From Candidatus Daviesbacteria bacterium (GTDB lineage Bacteria > Patescibacteriota > Microgenomatia > Daviesbacterales > UBA10151), in NCBI GenBank assembly GCA_016183245.1, contig JACPEY010000025.1:1-38381 (forward strand): DNA of 38,381 nucleotides, written 5' to 3'. Below the pieces are notes generated by a model, which saw nothing but the letters and a program-made list of their open reading frames with translations, did not search any database and was not told where the DNA came from. Positions 24,115 through 32,005 of this stretch are shown piece after piece; position 1 is the stretch's first letter; every line of letters starts with the position of its first letter. Made by a program: the position numbers and the translations under genes.

Positions 24115-24716
24115 TGGCGCGCTATACTGGTCCAAAAAGGAGGTTATCAAGGAGAGAGGGTTTAGCTTTATTTTCCAAAGATGCAAAAGCTTTAGAGAAA
24201 AAAGGGGCAGTGCCGCCGGGCCAGCACGGGATAGGACGAAGACGCAGGATATCAGAATATGGTGTGCAGCTTAGGGAAAAACAGAAAGCTAAAAGATTCT
24301 TTGGTATTTTGGAGAAACAATTTAAAAGATACTTTGATGAAGCCAGCAAAGTAAAAGGTGCAACAGGTTTGGCTTTGCTTCAGACTTTGGAAACCAGATT
24401 AGATAATGTAGTTTACAGGTTAGGTTTTGCAAAAAGCCGCAGCGGTGCCAGACAGATGGTGAGTCACGGCCATATCAAAGTAGATGGTAAAAAAGTGACG
24501 ATTCCCTCATTTGGAGTGAAGATAAATCAGACTATTGAAATTTCGGAACATTTGAGAGATAATACTCAAGTTAAAAAGAGTTTAGAGGAATCTACAACCT
24601 TGCCGGAGTGGCTTGAGAGACGTGCCACAGTAGGCAAGGTTTTAAGAATTCCAAACCGCGAGGAGATGGAGCAATCGATTGACGAACAGCTCATCGTAGA
24701 ATTCTATTCTCGTTAA
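24114..24716 (+). CDS. rpsD: 30S ribosomal protein S4
   Basis: 200 aa. ARYTGPKRRLSRREGLALF, QHGIGRRRRISEYGVQLREKQ and the S4 RNA-binding domain (LETRLDNVVYRLGFAKSRSG, ARQMVSHGHIKVDGKKV). The N-terminal Cys cluster is absent (the zinc-free type). S4 starts 30S assembly and represses the alpha operon in some bacteria. Confidence 0.97.
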   Translation: MARYTGPKRRLSRREGLALFSKDAKALEKKGAVPPGQHGIGRRRRISEYGVQLREKQKAKRFFGILEKQFKRYFDEASKVKGATGLALLQTLETRLDNVVYRLGFAKSRSGARQMVSHGHIKVDGKKVTIPSFGVKINQTIEISEHLRDNTQVKKSLEESTTLPEWLERRATVGKVLRIPNREEMEQSIDEQLIVEFYSR

Positions 24717-24739
24717 TAACAGTAAAAAAACAAAAAATT

Positions 24740-25645
24740 ATGTTTAAAGTAAAGACAGAAAAAGAATTAGATAATTTTGCCACTATTGCCATAGAGCCTT
24801 TAGATGCTGGTTTCGGGCATACACTGGGTAATAGTCTAAGGCGGGTGATGCTAACATTTTTACCGGGTGCTGCTGTAATTTCAGTAAAGATTGATGGAAT
24901 TGCCCACAGGTTTTCAACAATTGACGGGGTTTTGGAAGATGTGATTGAAATTATCTTAAATATTAAAAAGATCCGTTTGAATGTTCATTCAGAAAAGCCG
25001 ATAAAATTGATCCTTAAAGCATCAGGTAAAGGGGTAGTCAAAGCCGGGGATTTACAGATTGAAGGAGATGGAGAAATTGTAAATGAAGACCAGCATATTG
25101 CCACATTAACAGATGCTAAATCCAAACTTAACATAGAGATGGAAGCCATGCGCGGTAAGGGTTATTCAGTTTCAGATGACCGTAAACTAAGTGAAATAGG
25201 AGTGATTGCCGTAGACGCTCTTTTTAGTCCGGTTATAACAGTCAATTACAGTGTTGAACCAACCCGGGTAGGGCGGAGCACAGATTTCGATAAGTTGATA
25301 TTGGATGTTACAACAGATGGAACCATTACGCCTTTGGAAGCTGTGAATGCGGCTGCAAGAATTTTATCCGATACTTTCCACAGGGTTTTTGAACCAGTTG
25401 CAGAAGAAGAGACAGAGGAGTCATCTTCTAAAGTTTCTGATGAAGTTTTGAAACTGACTATAGAAGAGCTTGATTTACCAGTCAGGATTACCAATGCTTT
25501 AAAAGCCATAGAAATTAACTCCATTGAGGATTTGATTAACATAAACCGCCAGTCGCTTTTGAAGGCTAAGAATTTAGGGGCTAAATCAATACATCTGATA
25601 TCGGAGAAACTGGCCGAGAGGGGGTTGACTCTCCGTGAGGCATAG
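24740..25645 (+). CDS. rpoA: RNA polymerase subunit alpha
   Basis: 301 aa. The N-terminal assembly domain has EPLDAGFGHTLGNSLRRVML and GVLEDVIEIILNIK. A linker rich in Glu/Ser follows, then the C-terminal DNA-binding domain from about 240 (LDLPVRITNALKAIEINSIE, AKNLGAKSIHLISEKL). Both domains are complete, so UP-element or activator contacts are possible. Overlaps rplQ by 11 nt. Confidence 0.98.
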   Translation: MFKVKTEKELDNFATIAIEPLDAGFGHTLGNSLRRVMLTFLPGAAVISVKIDGIAHRFSTIDGVLEDVIEIILNIKKIRLNVHSEKPIKLILKASGKGVVKAGDLQIEGDGEIVNEDQHIATLTDAKSKLNIEMEAMRGKGYSVSDDRKLSEIGVIAVDALFSPVITVNYSVEPTRVGRSTDFDKLILDVTTDGTITPLEAVNAAARILSDTFHRVFEPVAEEETEESSSKVSDEVLKLTIEELDLPVRITNALKAIEINSIEDLININRQSLLKAKNLGAKSIHLISEKLAERGLTLREA

Positions 25646-26153
25646 AGTTTATGGTAAACACCTTGGAAGAAACAAAGACGAACGCGACAATCTTTTTAAA
25701 GGATTAGCGCAAGCGCTTTTTACCCACGGAACTATTCAAACTTCCCAGAGTCGTGCCAAAGCAATTAAAGGCTTGGTTGATAAGATAATTAATTTGGCCA
25801 AAGATAAGAAACAAACAAATAAGCTACAGTCTGTTTTAACAAATAAAATTTTAAGAGAGAGATTAGTTACAGAGATTGCTCCCAAAATGGACAATCGTAC
25901 TTCAGGTTATACTAGAGTAGTAAGGATGGGAACTCGGTCAGGCGATCAGACTACAATGGTCAGGATGAGCTTGATTGGAGCAGAGGAATTAAAACCAATT
26001 AAAAAAGAAGTTTCAAAGGAAGAAAAAGTAAAAACGTCCGACTCCGTCGGAACAAAGGTATCAGAGGTGGGGGAAGTAACTTCAGTTAAGAGAGGGGGTT
26101 CAAAAGAAGTCAAAAGTAAAAAGTTAAAAGTCAAAAGTTCAAGTAAAAAGTAA
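25635..26153 (+). CDS. rplQ: 50S ribosomal protein L17
   Basis: 172 aa with a GTG start at 25635 inside the rpoA end; GAGAGGGGGTT just upstream is the SD. MRHRVYGKHLGRNKDERDNL and RAKAIKGLVDKIINLAKD are the core. The tail is about 55 residues longer than usual and made partly of repeat sequence: KTSDSVGTK from the palindrome TCCGACTCCGTCGGA, then GGSKEVKSKKLKVKSSSKK from the boundary repeat. Confidence 0.95.
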   Translation: MRHRVYGKHLGRNKDERDNLFKGLAQALFTHGTIQTSQSRAKAIKGLVDKIINLAKDKKQTNKLQSVLTNKILRERLVTEIAPKMDNRTSGYTRVVRMGTRSGDQTTMVRMSLIGAEELKPIKKEVSKEEKVKTSDSVGTKVSEVGEVTSVKRGGSKEVKSKKLKVKSSSKK

Positions 26154-26218
26154 AAATTTTTGATTTTTGAATTGTAATTTTGATTTTTTGCATTTTGCAT
26201 TTTAAATTTTAAATTATG
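26097..26218. repeat. AT-rich boundary repeat, rplQ/rplM copy
   Basis: Begins GGTTCAAAAGAAGTCAAAAG in the rplQ tail and ends GCATTTTAAATTTTAAATTATG at the rplM start. It is a longer version of 15363-15429, with an extra block TTAAAAGTCAAAAGTTCAAG and an extra GAATTGTAATTTTGATTTTT. Confidence 0.85.
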
Positions 26219-26629
26219 TCCACTAATGTAGTTTCTGCCAAAAATATCAAAAGAGAAAAGCATATCAAAGATGCCAGTGGGAAAATTTTGGGTCGGTTGG
26301 CAACTGAGGTTGCAACGATCCTTATGGGTAAGAAAAAGTCTGAGTTTGTGCCTTACTTAGATCTTGGTGATTTTGTGGTAGTTACGAATGCTAGCAAGAT
26401 AAAAGTAACTGGCAAAAAAAGCAAAGATAAAATCTACACCCGCCATTCAGGTTATCCCGGAGGTCTTAAGACCGAGACTTTTGATAAGATGATTACGAGA
26501 AGGCCGGCATATGTTATTGAACATGCAGTCAAAGGCATGCTGCCGCATAACAGATTGGGCAGTCAAATGATAAAGAAGCTGAAAGTTTTTGAAGGTCCTG
26601 CCAAAGGTGAGCAACAGGAGGCAAAATAA
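26216..26629 (+). CDS. rplM: 50S ribosomal protein L13
   Basis: 137 aa. KILGRLATEVATILMGKKKS, DFVVVTNASKIKVTGKK, YTRHSGYPGGLKT, VKGMLPHNRLGSQMIKKLKV are standard. L13 is an early 50S assembly protein. It forms the usual pair with rpsI two bases later. Confidence 0.97.
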   Translation: MSTNVVSAKNIKREKHIKDASGKILGRLATEVATILMGKKKSEFVPYLDLGDFVVVTNASKIKVTGKKSKDKIYTRHSGYPGGLKTETFDKMITRRPAYVIEHAVKGMLPHNRLGSQMIKKLKVFEGPAKGEQQEAK

Positions 26630-26631
26630 TT

Positions 26632-27051
26632 ATGGATAACGCAAAACCCAGGGTGAAAAATGGTAATACTACGGAAACTGTCGGACGACGCAAAGAGGCG
26701 GTGGCAAGAGTAAGACTTTCTCCCGGTAATGGCCAGACTACAATAAACGGTAAACTTATTACTGAATATTTCCCCGGTCCAATACTGCAAAAACTTTATA
26801 ATAAGCCATCGGAAATTACAAAAACAGCAGGTAAATATATGATTTCGGTCAAAGTTGCAGGTGGTGGACAGGTTTCACAGCTTGGGGCTGTTATCCATGG
26901 AATATCCCGGGCTATTGCTAAAACAGAGCCGGATTTGCGGACTACTCTAAAAAGGGAAGGTTTTTTAACCCGTGATGCCAGGGCAAAAGAAAGAAGAAAA
27001 TACGGTATGGCTCAAAAAGCAAGGGCTAAAAAACAATCTCCAAAAAGGTAA
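26632..27051 (+). CDS. rpsI: 30S ribosomal protein S9
   Basis: 139 aa. TVGRRKEAVARVRLSPGNGQ, GGGQVSQLGAVIHGISRAIA, LKREGFLTRDARAKERRKYG and the basic SPKR tail that touches P-site tRNA. Last gene of the ribosomal run; no terminator is seen before the MazEF promoter. Confidence 0.97.
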   Translation: MDNAKPRVKNGNTTETVGRRKEAVARVRLSPGNGQTTINGKLITEYFPGPILQKLYNKPSEITKTAGKYMISVKVAGGGQVSQLGAVIHGISRAIAKTEPDLRTTLKREGFLTRDARAKERRKYGMAQKARAKKQSPKR

Positions 27052-27117
27052 TTCCTTTGTTAATTGTTGGTTAATATCAAAATATTCCCGGCCGAGAAGA
27101 TAATGAAAATTTGACGC

Positions 27118-27146
27118 TTGACAACATTTCTAGATGTAGATACAAT
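27118..27146 (+). promoter_or_regulatory. mazEF promoter
   Basis: TTGACA (27118-27123), 17-bp spacer, TACAAT (27141-27146). The spacer includes ACATTTCTAGATGT, a near-palindrome around TCTAGA that may be the operator. The ATG at 27156 is 9 nt beyond the -10 box: leaderless. Confidence 0.8.
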
Positions 27147-27155
27147 GTAATTACT

Positions 27156-27395
27156 ATGATTACTACAATTATTGAGATTGGAAATTCCCGCGGGGTGCGT
27201 ATTCCGAAACCGATTTTAATTGAAAGCGGTTTAGGTAATGAGGTGCAGTTACGGGTAAAAAAAGGTGAAATTAGAATTGTTGCGGCTCCCCGGAAAAACA
27301 AAACTTCAAAAGGTGTTTTATTGCTGTCGGAAAAAGCACTTGATACCGACTGGAATAGGCCGGAAGAGGACACAGCATGGTCAAGCTTGCAGTAG
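27156..27395 (+). CDS. MazE/AbrB-type antitoxin
   Basis: 79 aa from the ATG at 27156; the track start (TTG 27111) lies upstream of the promoter. MITTIIEIGNSRGVRIPKPI, then a swapped-hairpin segment LRVKKGEIRIVA, matches the AbrB/MazE DNA-binding fold (GNSxGxRIPK). The acidic end (DTDWNRPEEDTAWSSLQ) would occupy the toxin site. Overlaps the toxin gene by 19 nt. Confidence 0.9.
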   Translation: MITTIIEIGNSRGVRIPKPILIESGLGNEVQLRVKKGEIRIVAAPRKNKTSKGVLLLSEKALDTDWNRPEEDTAWSSLQ

Positions 27396-27715
27396 GTAGT
27401 GTAGTGTTGGTTACTTTTCCTTTCTCCAATTTAAAAGGCCGGAAAATCCGCCCGGCTTTGGTTTTGGCTCAAGTTGAATTTGATAATTTAATCTTATGCC
27501 AAATTACCTCAAAACCATATTCCAGTAAAATAGCAATTCAGATTGAAACTGCCGATTTCATTAAAGGCGGCTTACCAGTTGTAAGTTTTGTCAGGCCGGA
27601 TAAATTATTTACGGCTGATTTATCAATTATTAAAAGCAGTGCCGGAGAGTTAACGATAAAGAGCAAAGGGGAAATTTTACAAAAGGTCCGTAAGTTATTT
27701 ACTACAAGCCGATAG
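27377..27715 (+). CDS. MazF/PemK-family toxin
   Basis: 112 aa. GSVVLVTFPFSNLKGRKIRP, ALVLAQ, ICQITSKPY-like LCQITSKPYSSKI and GLPVVSFVRPDKLFTADLSI follow the MazF/PemK barrel; the Arg of GRKIRPALVL and the serine/threonine of QITS mark the endoribonuclease site. Likely a sequence-specific mRNA interferase. Confidence 0.9.
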   Translation: MVKLAVGSVVLVTFPFSNLKGRKIRPALVLAQVEFDNLILCQITSKPYSSKIAIQIETADFIKGGLPVVSFVRPDKLFTADLSIIKSSAGELTIKSKGEILQKVRKLFTTSR

Positions 27716-27721
27716 TAAGAG

Positions 27722-27749
27722 TTGACAACTTATGATTTTGTGATATACT
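27722..27749 (+). promoter_or_regulatory. promoter of the T-box leader
   Basis: TTGACA (27722-27727), 16-bp spacer, TATACT (27744-27749). The expected start is near 27756. Confidence 0.8.
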
Positions 27750-27755
27750 AATTAC

Positions 27756-28036
27756 ACAACTGAATATTTTAAAGGCGTTTGTTTGCCGATTAGGCAACGT
27801 ATTATTGGAGTCGCGATCCAAGAGCTGAGAGCAAAAATGCTCTACAGAAATTGCACTGTAAATAGCAATAAGCGTGTCGAATATTCGGAGCGCTGTAAGA
27901 TTAAGTTTCTTATAGATCTCCCGCCAGGCGGGATTTTTTATGTAAAAACTTAAAGCAAGGTGGCACCGCCCTCAAAAAAAGAGAGCCCTTGTTAGATCAT
28001 CAGTAATTGATGGTTTAGCAAGGGTTTTTTTAATGC
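27756..28036 (+). promoter_or_regulatory. T-box riboswitch leader of the argF operon
   Basis: The core AAGGTGGCACCGCC (about 27957-27970) matches the T-box. Antiterminator: CAAGG (27956-27960), bulge TGGCACC, then GCCCTC/GAGAGC and CCTTG (27987-27991). Competing terminator: CCCTTG (27986-27991) with CAAGGG (28019-28024), inner ATCATCA/TGATGGT, then seven T. TGGC in the bulge would pair with a tRNA acceptor end whose discriminator base is G. Several hairpins occupy the Stem I region (TTGGA/TCCAA, AGAGC/GCTCT, ATTGC/GCAAT). I cannot fix the specifier codon; arginine would suit the operon. A separate hairpin TCCCG-ccagg-CGGGA plus six T (27919-27939) could be Stem III or an earlier terminator. 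Confidence 0.88.
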
Positions 28037-28052
28037 CCAAAGAAAGGAAAAT

Positions 28053-28274
28053 ATGATTGAACAATTAGAAAAAGTACATATTAAAGTTTTAGAGCCAGCA
28101 GACAAAGCAGTAGTTGCTAAAGACTTGGCTCAACAGCTAGGCGTGCCTGAAAATATGGTACCAACCTATCTCAGTGCTTTGTATAAGGCGCTGGGTTATG
28201 GTGACCAGACGCAAAGGGCAATTGATTATTTAACTTACAAAATAGAGACGAAGAAAGGCTTAGGAGAAATATGA
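28053..28274 (+). CDS. small hypothetical protein ahead of argF
   Basis: 73 aa, SD AAGGA upstream. Mostly helical: MIEQLEKVHIKVLEPADKAV, VAKDLAQQLGVPENMVPTYL, with a helix-turn-helix-like pattern around DLAQQLGVPENMVPTYLSAL. No family recognised. Overlaps argF by ATGA, so the two are translated together and both fall under T-box control. Confidence 0.7.
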   Translation: MIEQLEKVHIKVLEPADKAVVAKDLAQQLGVPENMVPTYLSALYKALGYGDQTQRAIDYLTYKIETKKGLGEI

Positions 28275-29221
28275 TCAAAGAACACTTTTTATCGATAACG
28301 GATTTATCGGCCAAAGAGATTTGGCAGGTATTCCATATGGCAAAGGAATTAAAAGAGGAATTAAAAAGCTTCGGTGGAAATGCTCCTTTATTAAAAGATA
28401 AGAATATGGTCATGCTGTTTGAAAAACCATCTCTTAGGACCAAACTAAGTTTTGATATTGGCATAAGCCAATTGGGTGGTCATGCTATTTATTTTAGTCC
28501 GCAAGAGGTAGGTTTGGGTCAGAGAGAATTGGCAGCAGATGTGGCTAAGGTTGTTTCCAGCATGGCAGATCTGATAGTGGCTAGGGTTTACAGCCATACG
28601 ACTTTGGAGGAGTTGGCTCAGAATTCGAGAGCGCCAGTTGTTAATGCCCTGTCTGATTTGGAGCATCCATGTCAGGCTTTAGCAGACCTTTTTACGATTT
28701 GGGAGGTAAAAAGGTATCAGGATTTATCAGGATTGGTGATGGCTTATGTAGGCGATGGAGAAAATAATGTGACCCATTCTTTGTGTCTTGGTGCCGTAAT
28801 GATGAATATGGAATTTCGATGCGGGTCGCCGGAGGGATTTTGGATGAATGGTCAGATTGTAAGTAAAGCTGAGTCCTTTGGAGGGAAAATAACCGAAACT
28901 AAAGATCCGCAAGAAGCGGTTGCTCATGCTGATATTGTAGTGGCTGATACGTGGGTGAGTATGGGTGATACTGATGAAGAAGTTAGGAAAGAGAGATTTA
29001 GACCTTATCAGGTAAACGCCGCCTTAATGTCTTTAGCTAAACCAGATGCCATCTTTATGCATTGCTTGCCGGCCTACAGAGGAAAAGAAGTAACTGCTGA
29101 AGTTATAGATGGGCCGCAATCTGTGGTTTTTCAAGAAGCAGAAAACAGGCTGCATGTCCAAAAGTCTTTACTGATTTGGTTGTTATCCAGACAATTAAAG
29201 CATAAACTTAACAATAACTGA
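28271..29221 (+). CDS. argF: ornithine carbamoyltransferase
   Basis: 316 aa. Carbamoyl phosphate + ornithine to citrulline. Carbamoyl-phosphate site FEKPSLRTKLSF (about 50-61; most enzymes have STRTR), QLGGHA, HTTLEEL-type ARVYSHTTLEEL, DLEHPCQALADL and HCLPAYRGKEV, whose Cys binds ornithine. Complete. No other arginine gene is near, so it may serve citrulline/arginine interconversion or a salvage route. The ornithine-side signature is what separates it from aspartate carbamoyltransferase. Confidence 0.9.
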   Translation: MIKEHFLSITDLSAKEIWQVFHMAKELKEELKSFGGNAPLLKDKNMVMLFEKPSLRTKLSFDIGISQLGGHAIYFSPQEVGLGQRELAADVAKVVSSMADLIVARVYSHTTLEELAQNSRAPVVNALSDLEHPCQALADLFTIWEVKRYQDLSGLVMAYVGDGENNVTHSLCLGAVMMNMEFRCGSPEGFWMNGQIVSKAESFGGKITETKDPQEAVAHADIVVADTWVSMGDTDEEVRKERFRPYQVNAALMSLAKPDAIFMHCLPAYRGKEVTAEVIDGPQSVVFQEAENRLHVQKSLLIWLLSRQLKHKLNNN

Positions 29222-29269
29222 TGCGGTCGTACACTATATTGTTATCGCCTTTGCAGGCAATAGTCGAAG

Positions 29270-29298
29270 TTGAATTTAGGGGGAAAGTGAGTTATATT
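29270..29298 (+). promoter_or_regulatory. promoter of the phosphohexomutase gene
   Basis: TTGAAT (29270-29275), 17-bp spacer, TATATT (29293-29298). The ATG at 29313 is 14 nt past the -10 box, leaving about 8 nt of leader and no SD. Confidence 0.7.
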
Positions 29299-29312
29299 AA
29301 GACTTGCCATTT

Positions 29313-30713
29313 ATGGATATTCCGGGAGGTATTTTTAAAAGTTATGATATCAGAGGTGTTTATCCGGAAGAGCTGAATGAAGAATTTGCTGTTCCGATAA
29401 CCCGCGCAATTTACAAAGTGATCTCCGACCAGCTCTCCGTAACTAAACCTTTGACCATTGCAGTCGGGCGGGATATGAGGTTATCCTCCCCTGCTATTTT
29501 TGAGGCAGTTTCCAAAACTTTAGTGGAACTGGGTGCGCAAGTGATAGATTTGGGAATAGTCTCCACGCCCACCTTTTATTTTGCTGTTTATAAATATGGT
29601 TATGACGGTGGAATTCAAATTACCGCTTCTCACAATCCTAAACAATATAACGGTTTAAAAATAGTCAGAAGGTCTCCCACCGGTTTGGTCAAAATCGGTA
29701 AAAATACCGGCATGAGTGAGATAAAAAAAATGAGTCAGGAGGGTGTGGATATTGTTTCCCGGGGAGAGGGTAGTCTTACTAAGAGAGACGGCGTTTTGGA
29801 GGAGGAAGTGCAAAATGCTTTGAAGATTGCAGGCTATCCTGAGGTTAAAAGATTTAAAATTGTTGCAGATGCAGCCAATGCTTTGGGCGCACTTTATATT
29901 GATGCTTTATTTAAGGCTATCCCCGGAGAACTGATTAAGATGAATTTTGAACTGGACGGGACTTTTCCGGCTCACCAGGCAGACCCATTGCAACCGGAAA
30001 CTTTAGTAGATTTACAAAAAAAAGTATTAGAAGAAAAAGCTGATTTTGGGTTAGCACCGGATGGGGATGGAGATAGATTGCTTTTTATTGATGAGAAAGG
30101 TCAAATTATTCAACCGTCTTTGATAACTGCCCTGGTGGCAAAAGAGCTGTTGAGCGAGAAAAAAGGCGAAACAATTCTTTTTGATATCCGCTATATTTTA
30201 ACTCCTAAAAAAATTGTTGAAGAATATCAGGGAAAATATGAAATTACCAAAGTCGGACATGCTTTTATTACGGAAAAAATGCACGAAACCGGAGCTCTGT
30301 TTGCCGGGGAATCATCAGCCCATTATTTTTTCCGGGAAACAGGTAATGCAGAATCGCAGCTACCGATGATTTTATTGGTTTTAAAAGTTATGAGCAGGGA
30401 AGGAAAGCCTTTATCGGAAATTGTTGAAGGCTTAAAGAGGAGTCATGAATCAGGGGAAACAAATTTTCGGGTTAAAAATGCTTTGGAAATAATTGAGGCT
30501 TTAAAGGAAAAATATTCGGATGCAGAGATTAGTACCCTGGATGGAGTAGCAGTAACATATAAGGATTGGCGTTTTTCTCTACGGACTTCCAACACAGAGC
30601 CGCTTCTGCGCCTTAATATTGAGCATATTGGTAAAGAAGGTCTGGAAGATAAAAAACAAGAACTTTTGGCAGAGATAGAAAAACTTGCAAAATTTGAGGA
30701 CTTGCCAAAATAG
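29313..30713 (+). CDS. manB: phosphomannomutase/phosphoglucomutase
   Basis: 466 aa from the ATG at 29313 (MDIPGGIFKSYDIRGVYPEE); the track start is a TTG three codons earlier. Four-domain alpha-D-phosphohexomutase: YDIRG, catalytic serine loop ITASHNPKQYNGLKIV, metal loop APDGDGDRLLFID, sugar loop GESSAHYFF (GEmSgH in the family) and the phosphate-binding RTSNTEPLLRLNIE end. It makes mannose-1-P or glucose-1-P for surface glycans. The symbol is by family; substrate preference is not proven. Confidence 0.92.
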   Translation: MDIPGGIFKSYDIRGVYPEELNEEFAVPITRAIYKVISDQLSVTKPLTIAVGRDMRLSSPAIFEAVSKTLVELGAQVIDLGIVSTPTFYFAVYKYGYDGGIQITASHNPKQYNGLKIVRRSPTGLVKIGKNTGMSEIKKMSQEGVDIVSRGEGSLTKRDGVLEEEVQNALKIAGYPEVKRFKIVADAANALGALYIDALFKAIPGELIKMNFELDGTFPAHQADPLQPETLVDLQKKVLEEKADFGLAPDGDGDRLLFIDEKGQIIQPSLITALVAKELLSEKKGETILFDIRYILTPKKIVEEYQGKYEITKVGHAFITEKMHETGALFAGESSAHYFFRETGNAESQLPMILLVLKVMSREGKPLSEIVEGLKRSHESGETNFRVKNALEIIEALKEKYSDAEISTLDGVAVTYKDWRFSLRTSNTEPLLRLNIEHIGKEGLEDKKQELLAEIEKLAKFEDLPK

Positions 30714-30730
30714 ATAGTTTGTGGTTTACT
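30702..30730 (+). promoter_or_regulatory. candidate metK promoter
   Basis: TTGCCA (30702-30707) inside the manB end, 17-bp spacer, TTTACT (30725-30730). It would start transcription at the 5' edge of the riboswitch. Confidence 0.5.
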
Positions 30731-30735
30731 AGCAT

Positions 30736-30887
30736 ATACATCAAGAGATCCTATACCGGATGGTATGGGGCGGCAACCGGAAAGCAATCGGTGCCAGATC
30801 CAAAAGAGGAAGATGTGTCCTGAGTACTGAGTATAGTCGAAGTATCGAAGGGAAACTTTTTAACCTCTCCTGATGAGAGGTTTTTTA
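30736..30887 (+). promoter_or_regulatory. SAM riboswitch (SAM-I superfamily) before metK
   Basis: TCAAGAGATCC, then GGGGCGGCAACCGG and CGGTGCCAGATCC carry the SAM-I hallmarks (AGAG, GGCAACC, GGTGCCA.NTCC). The expression platform ends with CCTCTC-ctgat-GAGAGG (30864-30880) and six T, directly before the ATG at 30888. About 30816-30852 is the GTCCTGAG...AGTCGAAG repeat, placed between aptamer and terminator. High SAM should stop metK transcription. Confidence 0.8.
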
Positions 30888-32003
30888 ATGATAAAAACTA
30901 ACGGTATTACAACTTTTACTTCCGAATCAGTTTGTGCCGGACATCCGGATAAAATCTGTGATCAAATCTCTGATGCTATTTTGGATACAGTACTCGCTCA
31001 GGATCCGCAAGGCAGGACTGCTATTGAGTGTTTGGCAGGGAATAACAGGCTTATTATTGCCGGAGAAATAGGAGCCAGGGCAAAGGTAGATTTTGTAAAG
31101 ATTGCTAGAGATCAAATCAAAAGATTGGGATATACTGACCCTAAATTTAATTTTTGTCACAAATCCCCGATCAGTGTATTTGTACACGAGCAGTCTCCGG
31201 AAATTGCGGTGGGGGTGAAGAAAAAAGGAGCAGGGGATCAGGGTATGATGTTTGGTTTTGCCTGCAGGGAGACTGATTGTTTGATGCCGATCCCAATTAC
31301 TATGGCTCATGCCTTAACAAAAAGGATGGATCAGGTCCGGGAGGAAAATATTGTTAAATACTTAAGGCCGGACGGAAAGTCTCAAGTGACTATCGAGTAT
31401 CGAGACGGCAAACCATATAAGGTGACTCAGGTGGTGATTGCTATTCCTCATGAGGAATCAGTTGATTTGAGTCAGGTTAAAGATGATATATACGAGTTTG
31501 TGGTGATACCTGTGCTGGAGCGTTTCGGACTCAAAATTAAAAAGGATGATGTGGTGGTCAACGGTACAGGTATTTGGCATAATGGCGGCCCGTCATCTGA
31601 TTGCGGATTAACCGGAAGAAAAATTGTAGTGGATACTTATGGAGGGTATGCCAGGGTGGGAGGCGGGGCTTTTTCCGGTAAAGAACCTTCAAAAGTAGAC
31701 CGGGGCGGGGCATATGCTGCCAGGTTTTTGGCTAAAAATATTGTGGCTCATAAATTAGCAGATAAAGCAGAAGTGAGGTTGGCCTACTTTATAGGAGCAA
31801 AAAAGCCAACTATGCAGGATGTAGAAACTTTTGGCACTAATAAAAAATCCCACAAAGTAATTTTATCTTTTATGAATAAAATTCTCGACACCTCTGTTTC
31901 AGGGATCATAGAAGGTTTAGATTTGCAAAGACCGATATATCTTCCAACTGCTGCTTATGGCCACTTCGGCCGCAACGAATTCCCCTGGGAAAGAGTAGTT
32001 TGA
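30888..32003 (+). CDS. metK: S-adenosylmethionine synthetase
   Basis: 371 aa from the ATG at 30888; the track start at 30873 is inside the terminator hairpin. Methionine + ATP to SAM. FTSESVCAGHPDKICDQISD (ATP/Mg site), GAGDQGMMFGFA (P-loop-like hallmark), GGPSSDCGLTGRKIVVDTYG, GGGAFSGKEPSKVDRGGAYA. Full length. Convergent with the EEP gene, whose stop lies 3 bp away. Confidence 0.96.
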   Translation: MIKTNGITTFTSESVCAGHPDKICDQISDAILDTVLAQDPQGRTAIECLAGNNRLIIAGEIGARAKVDFVKIARDQIKRLGYTDPKFNFCHKSPISVFVHEQSPEIAVGVKKKGAGDQGMMFGFACRETDCLMPIPITMAHALTKRMDQVREENIVKYLRPDGKSQVTIEYRDGKPYKVTQVVIAIPHEESVDLSQVKDDIYEFVVIPVLERFGLKIKKDDVVVNGTGIWHNGGPSSDCGLTGRKIVVDTYGGYARVGGGAFSGKEPSKVDRGGAYAARFLAKNIVAHKLADKAEVRLAYFIGAKKPTMQDVETFGTNKKSHKVILSFMNKILDTSVSGIIEGLDLQRPIYLPTAAYGHFGRNEFPWERVV

Positions 32004-32005
32004 TA

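Noticed and set aside
27919-27939. Hairpin plus six T in the T-box leader as an independent terminator
   Set aside because: Possible, but it sits inside a coherent T-box leader ahead of the antiterminator, so Stem III is at least as likely; not listed separately.
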